Made by a program: the position numbers and the translations under genes. Source: Rhytidiadelphus loreus (lineage: Eukaryota; Streptophyta; Bryopsida; Hypnales; Hylocomiaceae). Taken from it: 64,000 nt of DNA. The notes below the pieces were generated by a model, which did no database searches, was not told the DNA's origin, and saw nothing but the letters and a program-made list of their open reading frames with translations. Location of the stretch: NCBI GenBank assembly GCA_947034895.1, contig OX344762.1, forward strand, positions 28,996,760 to 29,060,759. The letters run 5' to 3'. Shown piece after piece: positions 13,785-26,720 of this stretch (the first letter of the stretch is position 1; every line of letters starts with the position of its first letter).

Positions 13785-14079
13785 AGCCCACTTAGCTAGA
13801 GATACCTAATTCAGTCACTCTTATCAATAACGTAGAAACACCTAAAAGATCATAGAATAATTTTTTCTTGATGACATTATTAGCTCAAACTAAAGAAAAA
13901 TGCAACCCCAAGTAGTTTCATAATTTTTCAATGCTTTAGGAGTACTATACAAATTTTTTAAGTTGATAATATAGGGTAGCTTATACATAACACTCGACTC
14001 ACCTTGAGTTAATGTTATTCTTTTTAATTTCCAGACCAATGGTTATACATGTGGCCTTTCTTTCAAGAAGGTCATTACA

Positions 14080-14370
14080 TGTGTTTTGGCTCTCGGGGAG
14101 GGCTGCGAGTTCCCAACTCGAACCCCCCCGAGAACCGCCGAAATCCGTTGTTACCCGCCTGTGCTGATCTGGCCGAGAGACGGCCAGGTCAATTTTTCGA
14201 AAAAAAATAAAAAAATAAATTTAACTTTGATTCTCATTTTAAGAACTTTAAATTTATTTTTTTATTTTTTTATTTTTTCAAAAAAAATAAAATCTGACAT
14301 TGGCGTTCTTTAACTGCCGGGGGAACAACGCTGAAACAACCCTCAAAATCCTGAAATCTCTTCTAATGTT
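14080..14370. repeat. Repeat with GC-rich ends and an A/T core
   Basis: The left end is GC-rich and contains CTCTCGGGGAGGGCTGCGAG. The middle is an almost pure A/T core near 14,200-14,295. The right end contains CAACCCTCAAAATCC followed by CTTCTAATG. The ends resemble each other as inverted GAGGGYTG-containing sequences. It shares this structure with 13.26, 48.9 and 61.9 kb. A short plus-strand frame runs through it but looks fortuitous. Confidence 0.5.
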
Positions 14371-16474
14371 CTAAGTTTCATGGCTTCTTCATTTTAGGGT
14401 TTTGAATTGAAGGAAGCCAATGTTGAGTATGCAATTTTGAGTATGTAATTTTTGTATGCAATTTTTGTATTTGATGGCTCTACTCAATGGATGAATGAGG
14501 ATTTTGGAAACACTGTAGCAACGATGTGCAAGGCTATGATTATAATTTGGCATTATTTAACACATTTATTCTTTTTTTCTATAAACTCGAAGTACTTGTT
14601 CTTTTTTTGAGGCAATTGGCCATTAAATTGCCTAAAAAAAACATTGCCTTGAATGGACACTCTTAAAGTACAAAAGATCATAACTTTCATTCTCGCTTTC
14701 ATTGGTTGCTTCCAAAAACTCATCACCTTTCATTGGTTGCTTTTGAAAAGTTGTAGTTTTGCGTCATAGAAGTATTGATTCAAGACCATTTTTTAGATGT
14801 TGGAGAACAAAAATGTTGGAATTAAGTGCTTTTACCTTATATCAGAAAGGATTTGGGACATGAAAAGGTTCTTGCCCTTTATACTTCAATCCATATGAAG
14901 CCAGAAATACATAAAATTGTTCATTTAAGTTGATGTGCATAGATGGAGTCAAATTACAATTAGAGGTTATTTTTTACTTGTAGAAAAATGAAATTTGATA
15001 GTTTTCTTTTAATTATTTTCTTTTGGAGAATTTTGTGTTTTCTATGAATTTTCAAAGTCAAACCTCAAAGTGTTCTGTGGATACATGTTTGAAATAATTT
15101 AAAAAAGATCCAAAACCATTTGCTGAAGGCTCTATTATTTTGCAACCATTTTTTTTTATGTGTAAAATTGGATACATTGCATATGGATGGTTCAAAGTCA
15201 TCTTTGAAATACTTTAGGAGATATTTATGTCATAGAAATGGAGGGGGGATAGAAATGGGTACAACTACTTTAGTAGTACAATTGTTGCAACATTTGCAAC
15301 AAAACACTCTTACACAAGAAAGATTGAAGTATGACTTACAAGTTTGCATAATACGTGGATTTTAATTCCTAAATGTCCAGGGGGGTTTCCCTCCAAAATC
15401 ACATGTTTTTGAAATGAAAGTATAAATTTTCTTAATATCATTTTTTGAAAAATCTAACTGTAGGATTTTAGTCACTAGTATCAAATTAGTTCACTCTTTA
15501 ATTTTCAACGATTTTAACTATATAGATTTTGAGAAAATTCTGCAATCAAAGTTCATTTTTGAAAAAACATGGTAGCCTCTGAAGTTGGGCATTTAGAGGA
15601 TAAACCCAAGAAGAGTTCTGATTTTGGATGAAAAGATGTGAAAAGATTAATACTTTACCATCCAAATGAATGAAATCATAATAGTGGACGCTAACATTGT
15701 GTACTTAATAGAATAAGTGTTTGTTCCCTATATATATATATTGTCCTTGATTATCTCATTACTCTCATTAGCAAAAGACTTTTGAGACTTTGTCTTTTCA
15801 ATTTTTGAAATTAGGATGCATATTTTATATCACTAGAAGTAAATTTTGAAGACTTGTTTGATAATTTATTCCACACTTAATTTGAAGAGTAAAACTTTGT
15901 GCAAGTTGCATTCAAAGTTGTGTCAATGTTGTGTCAAATTAACAAGTAGACACAAGAGTCTTTCATCCACTTCATCATGCCATGTGAACGTCACATTGTG
16001 CACAATATGGAAACTTGAAATCTCTTCATGACCTCACGTTTATTTTTAATGTATGAACTTTCTTGAAGTGTCACCAACATCATTTGAAATTGATAAGGAA
16101 AATGGTGCACGACACCATGTGACTCTACAATAATAGAGCCTTTAAGGTAGGGTGCTCATGAAGCACCATTCTTTAACTTGCATACAACTCACTTTTATTC
16201 ATAACTGTTGAATTGTTATTGAATTCGTATTAGTTGTTGAAGTTGGAAATCCTTCAAATCATTTCCACAGTGAAGTGTTCACTATCTATATATTGAAAAC
16301 TTCAATATGTATCCATGTATATGTACATCCACTTTAGTGCATGATTTTGAGTCTTTTTAAAGACAACTCAAAGATGCACTTATATTACAATTTAAGTACT
16401 AACATCTTCATACCTTGATTTTAAAACTTACAAAACTTACAAGAATCTTTCAAAAAATATCATCTAACAAAAAA

Positions 16475-16510
<36 letters not shown>

Positions 16511-18588
16511 TTTTAATTTCCTTTTAGTAAAAAATAACCTCTAATAATAATGTTGAATTTATGTAGGAAAATCAACTAAAAGTGAAGATTTTAGGGCAAT
16601 TTAAGTTATAGTATAAAAATAACCATCCTAAAGGTTGTGTCTTTTTTTATATTATTAAAGATCTTAGTTGAAAATTGACATAAGATTTGAAATCCTTTAA
16701 GTATGTATTTGTTTGTATATTATATGAATAAACTATAATTTTCAAAGTACTAATTATAGTTCTATGCAAAATTGACCTTAATTTCATACATCTCGAAAAT
16801 GTACATTTTCGATAAAAAATTGTAAAAGTTGTTTTGCAACAAGTCAAAATTAGACCTTGATAACACAACAAATTTACTAGGTAATTCTACTTTTTAGTTA
16901 AAAACTTCCCTTCATAATAAACCAATGACATATATTAGAAAGAATTTAGGACCTTGAAAAAGTTGCCTTAATTTTTCCTTAGTGTTCCTTATTTTTCTAC
17001 ATTCTAAAGATTCTTCTTGTTATTATAAAATCTCAAGTATTAAAATTTGAAAGTTTTGTATGTTCACATCTTTTGAACCATATCTTTTCTATTTTCAAGA
17101 GTTTTTAAAAAGACATTATAGATAAACATTACGTTTTAGTGAGTTTCAAAAAGATTTGGTCTAAGAGATTCATTTTCTATAGGTAGAATAAGCCCAACAT
17201 TTAAGCCTCCACAAACAACATCAAAATATGCTATCCAAGCCAAGTTCAAAATTACAAAATTGGCCATGAACATCAAAGATTGATTTGACATATGTTGATT
17301 TCTATGAGTTTGAATACTTAACAGATCCATTTATTACCAACTGGGTTTAATTAATAATTTCTTTGCAATTTCTTTGCAAATTTTCAATGTTTTTTTACAT
17401 TTAGACTAATGCAACGACCTTAAACTTTGATAAAAATATTCATCAAAAAACTAAAGCCTTTTCAAGCCTTAAATTCTTTTCAATTGATATGAATGTTTGG
17501 AAGAATGAAGTTTGTATCACCTTTCCTTCCATATATATTGGTACTGTAACAAGTAACAATTTCTTTTGAAGTTCTTTCAAAAAATAATATGATGGTTGAA
17601 GGACTTTAATAATTGTCAGTTACTAATGTGCTTTAAGAAACTATATACATAAGTTTGATTGTTTGAAGACCCACGTGAATGTTCCAAATATCATTAGCCA
17701 TGTTAAGTATCTAGAAGTCACTTAGAAAGTTACATAAATAAACCTATGATTCCAAAAAGGTTTGATTCATTGTGAATTTTTGTAAGTGTTTAGATGTTTA
17801 GTATAATTTGTTTGGTATACAAAGATCCTTAATTACACTTAATACTATACACAATGACCAAATAAGTATGCCATATGCTGATATATGCCATTTCTAATAG
17901 TCAAAATTTGTATGGAATAGGTTGTAAACTCTTTAAAGATGAAATATTGTACAATGTATGGAAGAAATATGAGAAATCCTCCAATATGATGTATAGTGTG
18001 TGTTTGTGACTTTAATTGTACAATAGTTAGGACCTCCGTTTAGTCATATTTAAGAAGGAATGTATGCACAAATGGATTCATTTTGATAGTATATTTCATA
18101 GATGCAAACGCTCAAGATCTATTCACTAAATAATGATGTAAAGTATAATTTCATGCTTCCAAATAATAAGACTGCTTCATTATTTAATTTCATTATTCTA
18201 ATTTCTAGTATACATTGTAAATTAACTAGTTAGCCCTTAGCTAATTAAAGGCAAGGGATCTTTAAAGACATAATGCCTAAGTAAACATGGTTAAGTTGTT
18301 GTACTTATAAAGCATGATTTCATGAATTTTTTAGATCAAGGTCAACAATATAGTCTTTAGAATAGGAAGTTACTTATAACACTCAAATAGTGTTAGTACC
18401 TTAACAATTTGGTACTACAAATTATTGAGGACAATCTCTAATGACATTGTACATATTATTTTAGTTTTTTTCAATACATTTTCAATACATTTACACTTCT
18501 AGTGTGGGCTTGAAATTAGTGCTATATTATTAATTACAAAATTAGTGTGACATTATCAATTACAAAATTAGTGTCCCTAAAATTTATT
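14371..18588. other. AT-rich intergenic DNA, no gene seen
   Basis: No supportable gene. An (AAT)n microsatellite occupies about 16,477-16,512. The segment at about 15,380-15,600 resembles the start of the repeat family at 18.6 and 25.4 kb: it shares a phrase close to CTAACTGTAGGATTTTAG and a following TATAGATTTTGA-like phrase. Confidence 0.55.
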
Positions 18589-19200
18589 TATTTTGAAATT
18601 TAACCTCTAAAGTCCCAAGGCCATTTTTCTGCCAAAACCATTCAAAACTACCACTTTTGCTATTTTCACCTATGAAATGAATTTTTTTAAATATTTTTTA
18701 GAATCTAACCATAGGATCTTGTTCTACACTTATCTTAGATCACATGACAAAAAATTTGAGATTTTTGACTGTATAGATTGAAAGATATTAGCATTCAAAG
18801 TAGAAGAAAAAAATTCTTACAAGAAGTTGCTATGATTGCCTGCAAAACAAGAAACTCCATAACTTTCACATCACTAATCCAAATGTCATGAATCAAAGAT
18901 TCCCGTTTAGAAGAAAATATAATATACAAGAAAAAAATATTAAAATTTTTATTTCAATTTTTTGTGGATTTTTTTTGCTGCATGGTCTCCCCCATTTTGA
19001 GGTTATTGTGGCATAACTCTTGTTGTTGAGCACCAATTGGAATAAAAATTATATTCTTGGAAAGCTCATAAGTTTATCTATCTTATGAGAAAGTTTTAAA
19101 AATTTCAGTAAAAATTGAGATCATAAGAGCATAAGAGCTTGCCCAAAATCCATTTTGTCCCCCGTAGGAACAATAGGACTTTAGAGGTTAAAATGCAATA
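18589..19200 (+). repeat. Dispersed repeat copy, left of the CONSTANS-like locus
   Basis: It aligns by eye with 25,430-26,720 in the same orientation. Shared phrases include TTGCYTGCAAAACAAGAA, CTTTCACAT, and a block near ACCAATTGRAATAAA followed by AAAATTGAGATCATA. Non-coding. Class unknown; probably an old transposon fragment. Confidence 0.6.
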
Positions 19201-19879
19201 ATATTTAGCTTGAACCAATTTAAAGTATAATAACTTTGAAAAATTAAAGACATTGACACTAATAGCATTAATCTTGAAAAGGTGAAGACTATCAATAATG
19301 TAGACAACCAAAAATTATGAGATTCTAATTGAATATATCTACATTATGTGTGTTCTATAATTTTTTTGAAAGTCATTCATTGGGCCTTTTTTGCTGTCTT
19401 GGGGTTGTTTATCTATGACTAATTCATTGTTGGGCATCTATTTATACTTGTCACTCTTATATACAACAATTTTTTTTGAATCATTTGTTATAAATGAAAA
19501 AACTTCGCCCTAAACAAGTGCCCAAGTGCCCAATCCAAATACGCTATCGCTTGATAGCACTATGGGGGTCATGGGGCATGTGAGTTTGGGACAATCCAAT
19601 TTAATTTAGTATTCTTGTCTTGTAGCCACTATTTAAGGGAAACCAATTTGAAAGTTAGAAATTTGGGCAAATCACAAGCTAGCAAATCTATCAAAGTGTC
19701 TTTTAGGAGTCTTAAAAAATGCCTTTTCAAAGTATATTCTATTGCATAGGAGATTATTATGCCACACAACCATGCTACAAAGCCTTGCTAGACAAAATGG
19801 AGTCTAGAAATACTTCTATAGAGTAACTTCACTCATCAATATATGTATAAATGGACAATAGTGAAAATATTTGTGTACC

Positions 19880-21749
19880 AAGTCACTTGACTCACTTGTG
19901 AGTATGTGTAAACCCTCTATCATCAGTCATGACATAACATTGTTTATGGGTGAGGTAGAGGTCCTTTTCCATTGTCAAAAAGGAGTCCCTTCCACTGAAC
20001 AAAATTGTCTTATATAGTTCCTCAACCAACCCCAATCCTTGAATTATACTCAAAGTCTCTCCGAGACATCTAGGGAGGACCATTGCCTCCCCATGCTCAG
20101 AACTGAATGGTCAGTCCTGTTTTTCAAAGTATCCCCACAGCCTCAGCAGTGTGAATGGGCAAGGCACAGTCCCCTTCATCTCCGACCACCGGTAACTTTG
20201 CCAAGGATAATTTTCTGTTATCTGTGCAGCACATGAAGCCGTAATCCTGAAATTCCTGTTGGTACGATCGATACTGCTACAAAACTCGTGCAACTATTAA
20301 TTGTTGTGTCACATCCGTCGATCGATTTCAAATACAGATTTCATTCTCACCTTTTGTTACTGCTGCGCCCGGGCTCTGGCTAGCTAGTACATGCATGAAT
20401 TCGTGTACTAAAAAACTTAGATACAAATCCCCAGTACATCAGTATCTACCGGGACTGGCACAGTCCTCTATCTATCATGGAATGATCATTGCCAAACCAC
20501 GTCCCTGCCAAAGCCACAACCAGTATGATAAAAAGCCTATGCCTGGCACACTGGCTCCCGTAGTAACGATTGCAATTCCGTGCCTTGAATCATTTATGAA
20601 GGACTATGCAACCTGATCTGATGGGCCCAAATGGTTGTACTTGCAGCCTGCCGCGTCGTGCTTCTGCATGGCAGCACATTAATATTGACAGCCAGAGCTG
20701 GAAGTGAAGCAGGAACGCACTGTAATTTTCCAGAATAGCCAGAGATGAAAATGATCTTCAATTGAAGGTGATTCGCGGCACTCGGCGATCAGATCGTGAT
20801 AACACCGACTTGAGATTGAGAAGCTCAAGCTCGGACGGATTCCGCGGAGCCTCATCACTCATGAGTCTTTCGGCCTCGGGAAACCTTGGAATTCGAGCAC
20901 GGTATTAAATGGAGCCCCCAAAATAGCACCTCATCATTGATTGTGATTAGAACCTGAATAGAAAAATAAGCTCTCTCAGGCTGATCAGGCGCATCCCTAG
21001 TTGGACTCTAGAGGGGCGTGACTGTGTATACTGTGGGTCCCGTTATTACGATACTCACCTTTTTGCATTCACAGCTTCGGGCCCATTACAAGGTTTGCTA
21101 TTCCAGAGCTTCCACCCTGGATGCTCATCCTACTTAACCTCATCACTGGTGCACTTTTTTCTCCCGCTCCATCCAGCCATCGATCGGGAGACTACTTTTC
21201 CTTCCTGTAGATTGATTCCCCGCTTTTGCTCAAGCAGTGTGGTAGTAGCAGTCTCTTCTAGTAGCTAGTCTAGTCCTCTCTATCTGAGACATCTGGATGA
21301 ACTCTCAAAGTGTTTGCAGCACTTGTCGGTTGCGGAGTCGTAACTTGGTAGATTTCTTCACTGATCGATTGATGTATTGACAGGGATTGTATCTGATTTT
21401 TGAAGCGGATTGGGGAGGTTGTTTTCTTGCCTTGAAGCTCTTGAAATTTGATCGACGCGCTTGTTGTTCAGAATTTGTCGAGCTTTCAGTAGCTAGTGTA
21501 GTTTTACTCTTTGGGTTCGTTTCCATCTGAGCTTGTGGAGCTAGTACACGACGATTCTGTATCTGAATTGCGATTGAATTACTGGGAAAGCTAAGAATCA
21601 GATTTGAAGCGTGATCAAGTTTGGGTATGTGATTGACGGACCAAAAAGTCCGTCTACGGGCTACTAAACAATAAGTAAATCTGGAGATTACGTTCCAGGA
21701 GGTGTTGAGGAAGTGATCGATTTGAGGATACCCATTTTTGTTCGCAAGG
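19880..21749. promoter_or_regulatory. GC-richer upstream region and leader of the CONSTANS-like gene
   Basis: Composition rises near 19.9 kb and stays higher up to the start codon at 21,750. This segment probably holds the promoter and a long 5' leader. No reading frame here is convincing. An RY-type CATGCATG site lies at 20,390-20,397. A CT-rich stretch near 21,160-21,280 and ATCGATCG sites are also visible. I cannot place the transcription start. The 14-mer TGATCATTGCCAAA near 20,483 also occurs at 13,089. Confidence 0.5.
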
Positions 21750-23553
21750 ATGGCGACCAAGGTGGCAAATAGCAGCAATGGCAGCAGTAGCGCCGCGGTG
21801 GTCACCGCGAGCACATCTCGAGCGTGTGACGTCTGCGCCACCAGAAACGCACTCTGGCACTGCGCAGCCGACGCGGCGTACCTCTGCACAACCTGCGACA
21901 CGCAAGTGCACTCTGCGAACGCCGTCTCCCTTCGCCACGAGCGCGTCCGTCTCTCCCCAAATGGCACTCCGAAGAAACGAGCAGCCTCGCAGCACTTGGT
22001 TCCCGAGGACGCCCCTGGCGCTTCCGCTTCGTCGCGCAAGCGACCCTACTCTCACCACCTGCGCAAGCTGACGCGTCTCTCGAATCAGTTAGCGTCGTCA
22101 CGAGACGTCAAAGTGGAGGATTCGAAGCACAGTCGTTCCTTGACCGAGCTCGAGCTTTTCGATTTTCTGGACGCGGATGAGTGTCTGAATGACGGCAACC
22201 AGGAGGTTCCGTCTCTGTCTCCCGGTGTCAAAGTCTCCCCTTGCTGCTCTGTCTCGGAGTTGGAATTCTTGTCTTCGGATGACCAGGAAGGGGATGATGG
22301 GCACTCGGATAATTCGTTTGCGGCGTTTTTCAAGGGCAAAGCGGCGCACTCGCAAACTGTAAGTATTCTAGACAACGACAAGCTTCTCGTAACGGACGCA
22401 GCTACTGCCCCCACGGACACCAACATCGATTTTGCAGCTGGAGATGCGTTTTTCTTCCCGGGGGATATTCCTGGGCTCGACGTCGGCATCGACAGCTTTG
22501 TGCCGGAGATGGACCTCGTCGACGACTTCTCTTTGAGTTTCGACCTTGCGTATCAGAATGGTTTGGATGCCTTTGAGGGAAACACTAACGTGGGGGCCGC
22601 TGCTTCCGAAACGACAGGTATGCAACTCCAGTGCTAAATCATGTACATGAATCGGTCGCTAGATAGATTCAATTCCCTGTTCAGACTATAGCTGAAGCAC
22701 TTGCTAGTCCTAAATTCGGGAGAGAAATTTAGAACAACATTAGGATGTGTCTCAAATGCTCCAAATGAGGTACTTAAAACGACATTCCAATGTGGTGAAC
22801 ATGGGAAAGTGGTTTACAATGTGTAGAGTATCTTAGCGTATTCATAAAACAGAGGTCTATGAGCTCAATCCCGATCTAGGAAACCCCCTTTTTGAATCTT
22901 TTGATTAGATCCTAAGCAGGATGCACTATGCAGCGTACCTGCGCTTCGATTTATGAGTTTTCTACAGAACAAACTAGGCGAGGATTCAACTGAAATGATT
23001 CAGCATTTTAGATGTGAATCATCTTCGAATTGAGGTTTTGACGATTCTCTGTTTGGCAGGTGTTACTGAAGAACCCAAACCATCGGAACCGAGTCCTCAC
23101 GACGTTCTCGCAGGTCCCTTCGCCAAGTTCTTCGCTGCGAAGTCCAAAACCGACCCACAACTGGAGCCTCAGCTGGAGCTCGCACTGAATCCCGAACGGA
23201 TCAAGCGAGAAGCAAGGGCGATGTTGCAGTGCTGTCGAGAAGGTGAAGACCAAACGCAGAAACTCATACCAGCCCTGCGGCTCAACTTGACAGACGTTCT
23301 GGCAGCGTGGTCTCACCGCGAGGAGCCATGGATCCTGGGATCCGACGAATCGACTTCTTCTGGCAGTGACGACGCGGGGCTGGTGCCGGACATGGACGGT
23401 AACCGCGACGCGCGCGTGCTGCGTTACAAGGAGAAGCGACGCACCCGCTTGTTTTCCAAGACCATTCGCTACGAGGTTCGGAAGCTGAACGCGGAGAGAC
23501 GGCCAAGAATGAAAGGCCGGTTCGTGAAGAGGCCCACCGCAACAAGCTCGTAA
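21750..23553 (+). CDS. COL: CONSTANS-like transcription factor, one B-box plus CCT (COL group II, COL6/COL16 type)
   Basis: Two exons: 21,750-22,617 and 23,060-23,553. The intron is GT-AG, phase 1, and rejoins as a Gly codon, giving 453 residues. The B-box zinc finger covers residues 24-66, with the Cys and His ligands in order: C26, C29, C38, D41, C46, C49, H54, H63. No second B-box follows; a basic Ser/Pro region takes its place. Residues 67-290 are acidic and Ser-rich, as in activation regions of this family. Around residue 375 the pattern LxLxxxxVxxAW followed by PW is conserved in COL6/COL16-type proteins. The CCT domain is at 405-447 (RDARVLRYKEKRRTR at its start, GRFVKR at its end), the DNA-binding and NF-Y-contact region, which also supplies the nuclear signal. 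The ATG at 21,750 is the first in frame. Family members act in the nucleus in light and developmental control; the target here is unknown. Confidence 0.95.
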
Positions 23554-25420
23554 CTAGCCCAGCAACCACAAAGTCTTTAAACCACAAAATTCTCATGCGT
23601 TTCAACGCGATTCCAATGTGGTTCCCATTGTCTCTCTCTGTTGCTCTTGTTCCCGTGCTATGATCGAAACTCTTACCCTCTCAAGCTTTCATTTCGCTTC
23701 AGCGACTTGGGGTAGAGCCAAATTTTTGTAGTTAAGTTTGCAATTGCATCATCGTGCTGCTGCTGCTGCTCCATTTCAGATGAGGCAGCTGCAGGTTACA
23801 GGATGTTAACCAGGTACCTGTGGTGGTGGGCTTCGAATCCGAAAGATTTGACCCTTGGAGTCACTAGAAGACGCACAAGGTTTTTGTCATACTAGTTTGC
23901 AAATTAAGGTGAGTTCAAGGATGGAGTTCCCGGCCTGGCGTCGTGTATCATAGAGTTCATCGACCAGGCGTAGTTTTCCAAAGTTTCGAATGATGATGTT
24001 CGTCGCTTGATACAACAAAAGCGTGGCTGTGAATGTGGTAGTACACCTGAAGTCAATTGAAGGTGAAGGAAATGGTGCTGTTCCTATTCCCTGGAGAAGG
24101 GAACCTTTTTTGCCACCCTTGTGGTGGTTCAACACTTTCAAAGTGCAAGGGGCTAGTGCCGCTGAGTACTTTACAGTGCTGGTTTTTTCAAGGGTTTTGC
24201 AAACGAAATTCAATCACTGCTTTTTGGTGGAGTCAATCAGTAGCATGGCTCGCAACTCGAGTTTCTCTTCTGCTCGAATCTCTACAGTTTTTTCGTTTTC
24301 TTAAGTCCATGTCGAGGTAGTTTTAGACTTTTTCCATACGGGAGTTCAAAGCTGTTTCAAATTTTGCTTGTTTCTGAATCAGGATCGTTCACTGCAAAGA
24401 ATCTGCTAAATGTAGAGTTCAATTCGTGCAATAGTCTGAGTTTGGAAACCAAGTAGTTGCTGCAATGGGAGGTCTGCAGTATATTACATCATTCCATGTA
24501 CAGAATCTTCCACTTTTATAAAATTGGTACACGAAGGTGGTTTCAGGTTTATGTTCGTTATTCCAAAAGGCATATGCAATCAGAAGTGGAGGTTTTTTCT
24601 GTATGGCCTATTGACGTACTTACTTACAATAACACTTTGCAGATTTGGTCCCCGAGTTCCACACTCCCACTCAGTGTTTATTGTCAATCTCGTTAATTTG
24701 GCCCTATGCTGGGCTCCTTAAATTGAGACATTCATCTGCACAAGGCTCTTAAGAACTTTGTCTTTGTATTAAGTAGTGGAATTCCGACTGTTTAACGAAA
24801 TTTACATTAGTTCAAGTGGTTTACAATCGAAAGTTTTAGTCTGCAACAAGATTTGTACAGATGCAAAACCAAAGTTCTTCATAATATCTTTGACGGTGCG
24901 TACATGGGAAGCAAGTCAGAGTCGTGGCTTTGGAATTCCGAAGTTCTGTCTATGTGATGATCATGAGATGGAAGATATCAACTGTGGAACTCATCAATTG
25001 AATTCTGACACAACAATGACCATCTTTCATAGTATCTAGATTTATTTAGGCGGGCAGCCTATTTACAATCTAACGAGAATGACTGAGCTTCCTTTCTACA
25101 TCATCATTTAAGTGATCTCTCCAGTCTCGCGGGGATTGTGGTTCCCTTCAATGCCACCAGATGTAGAATTCTGGTCGCAGGTTCATCAACAACTGAAGCC
25201 CCAATTGGTTGCAGAGCAGATGCTATCATTTCTGACACTCAGATAATTTAAACCAGGGCAAACGATTGTCACTTGAGAATTATGTCATCAATTCAATTTC
25301 TTGCTTGCCATTGTCATGCGTAAGTAATCACTGACTGCAAGTTGGATTCTGCAATGCAACTGTGACCACGGGAAGACATTCAAGGGAACTAAACTGAAAG
25401 TTCTTGAACCAGTAAAGTCA
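23554..25420. other. Moderate-GC non-coding region downstream of the CONSTANS-like gene
   Basis: Higher GC composition continues about 1.9 kb beyond the stop codon, then ends sharply where the dispersed repeat begins at about 25,430. Frames are short (under 100 codons) and overlap in several phases, so I see no second gene. A (CTG)n-type run lies near 23,757. It may hold the 3' UTR and a non-coding transcript. Confidence 0.45.
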
Positions 25421-25429
25421 GGAGGGCCA

Positions 25430-26720
25430 TTTTTCCGTTAAAAAACACTGACTCAGAAGTCAGAACTGCCATTTCCAATGCAAACAACAAATATTTTAAA
25501 CATTTTTATTTTGCACATCCAACTATAGGATCTTGCACCATATTAAGGTAACTTAGTATGCTCTAAAAGCGACCCTCTCCTTCAAATTGCCCCCGATTTT
25601 TAGTTGGAGAATGGAGATGAGGTGTTACTTAAATGGGCAACTTTAGCAATTGAATGAATCACGGAAAAATTATTTTTCTATTGCAAGAACCAATCATTGT
25701 CTTTGATTTTCTCACATCTCTTTAAAGTTGCAAGTGGATGGATTTGGGGAGACCTATGGTCACAAATAGGTGCATGTGTTTTAAATCTTTGAAAATTTGT
25801 AAGTAATTCAAACATACTTGGAAAAATACAAAACTACTTGTTTTAACCCCTAAAGGAGTAAAAGGACCAACATAGAAACTTTGGGTAGGTACATGTGCCT
25901 AAAGATTTGCATATTTTAGGCTAAATTTTGAATAGAAGGTGGGGCCAAGGAATATCTTTCATATGCACTAAATTTCATGACATTTGGAAATATGAGTAAA
26001 AAGTTATGGCCTAATATATTACTCTTTTTCCCAACTGGGTAGTCTGGGTAGATAAAAAAAATCACTTCACTTTTTTCATAAAAAAATAAAAAAATAAAAA
26101 AAAATATATAAATTAAACCCATCTCCTATAATTTTCATTCTTTAAAAAATTACTGAGTCAAAGTAGGTATAAGATAGAAGGAAATACAAAATTGTTGATT
26201 GCTCTAACTAAAGCAGATGAATTGAAACATACTAATGCTAATACTAAGATTGTTCTAATATATAAACAAAACCATGTGCAAGTATTTTTATTTTTTTAAT
26301 TGTTAAAATTGAGTTCAAAAACAAATCCAATACATTATTTTCTCAAGAATTTTCTAAGATTGCTTGCAAAACAAGAAGCTTTGTAACTTTCACATTGCTT
26401 ATTCAAATGAAATGAATCAAATCTTCCACATAGACAAAAATGTGATCTATAAGAATTTTTTTTTTTAATTATTTGAATTTTTAATGGATTTTTTTATGCC
26501 TATCCTAGTTTGTTTTGGGCTTATTGTGGGATAACTTTTGCTCTTAGGTACCAATTGAAATAAATATTACATTCCTAGAAAGCTAGTTTGTTTTCTATTT
26601 TGGAAAAAAGTTTAAGAAAATCTTGCCAAAAATTGAGATCATAGGTATCTACTTGAACCCTCAAGATTCCCTGAAGGAGACTTTTAGGACTTCAAAGGTT
26701 TAGCTCCAAAGGACCAGGTC
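25430..26720 (+). repeat. Dispersed repeat copy, right of the CONSTANS-like locus
   Basis: It matches 18,589-19,200 in the same orientation. At 25,520-25,545 it carries a phrase close to CCAACTATAGGATCTTG, and 26,340-26,700 matches the Cys-free, non-coding later part of the other copy. A segment at 25,840-26,000 also resembles 1.4 kb (a phrase like TTGGGTAGGTAC). Non-coding. Confidence 0.55.

Noticed and set aside
21305..22625. Several long frames antisense to the CONSTANS-like gene, up to 244 codons
   Set aside because: They mirror the GC-rich sense exons and leader. The sense strand has the B-box, CCT and intron phase.
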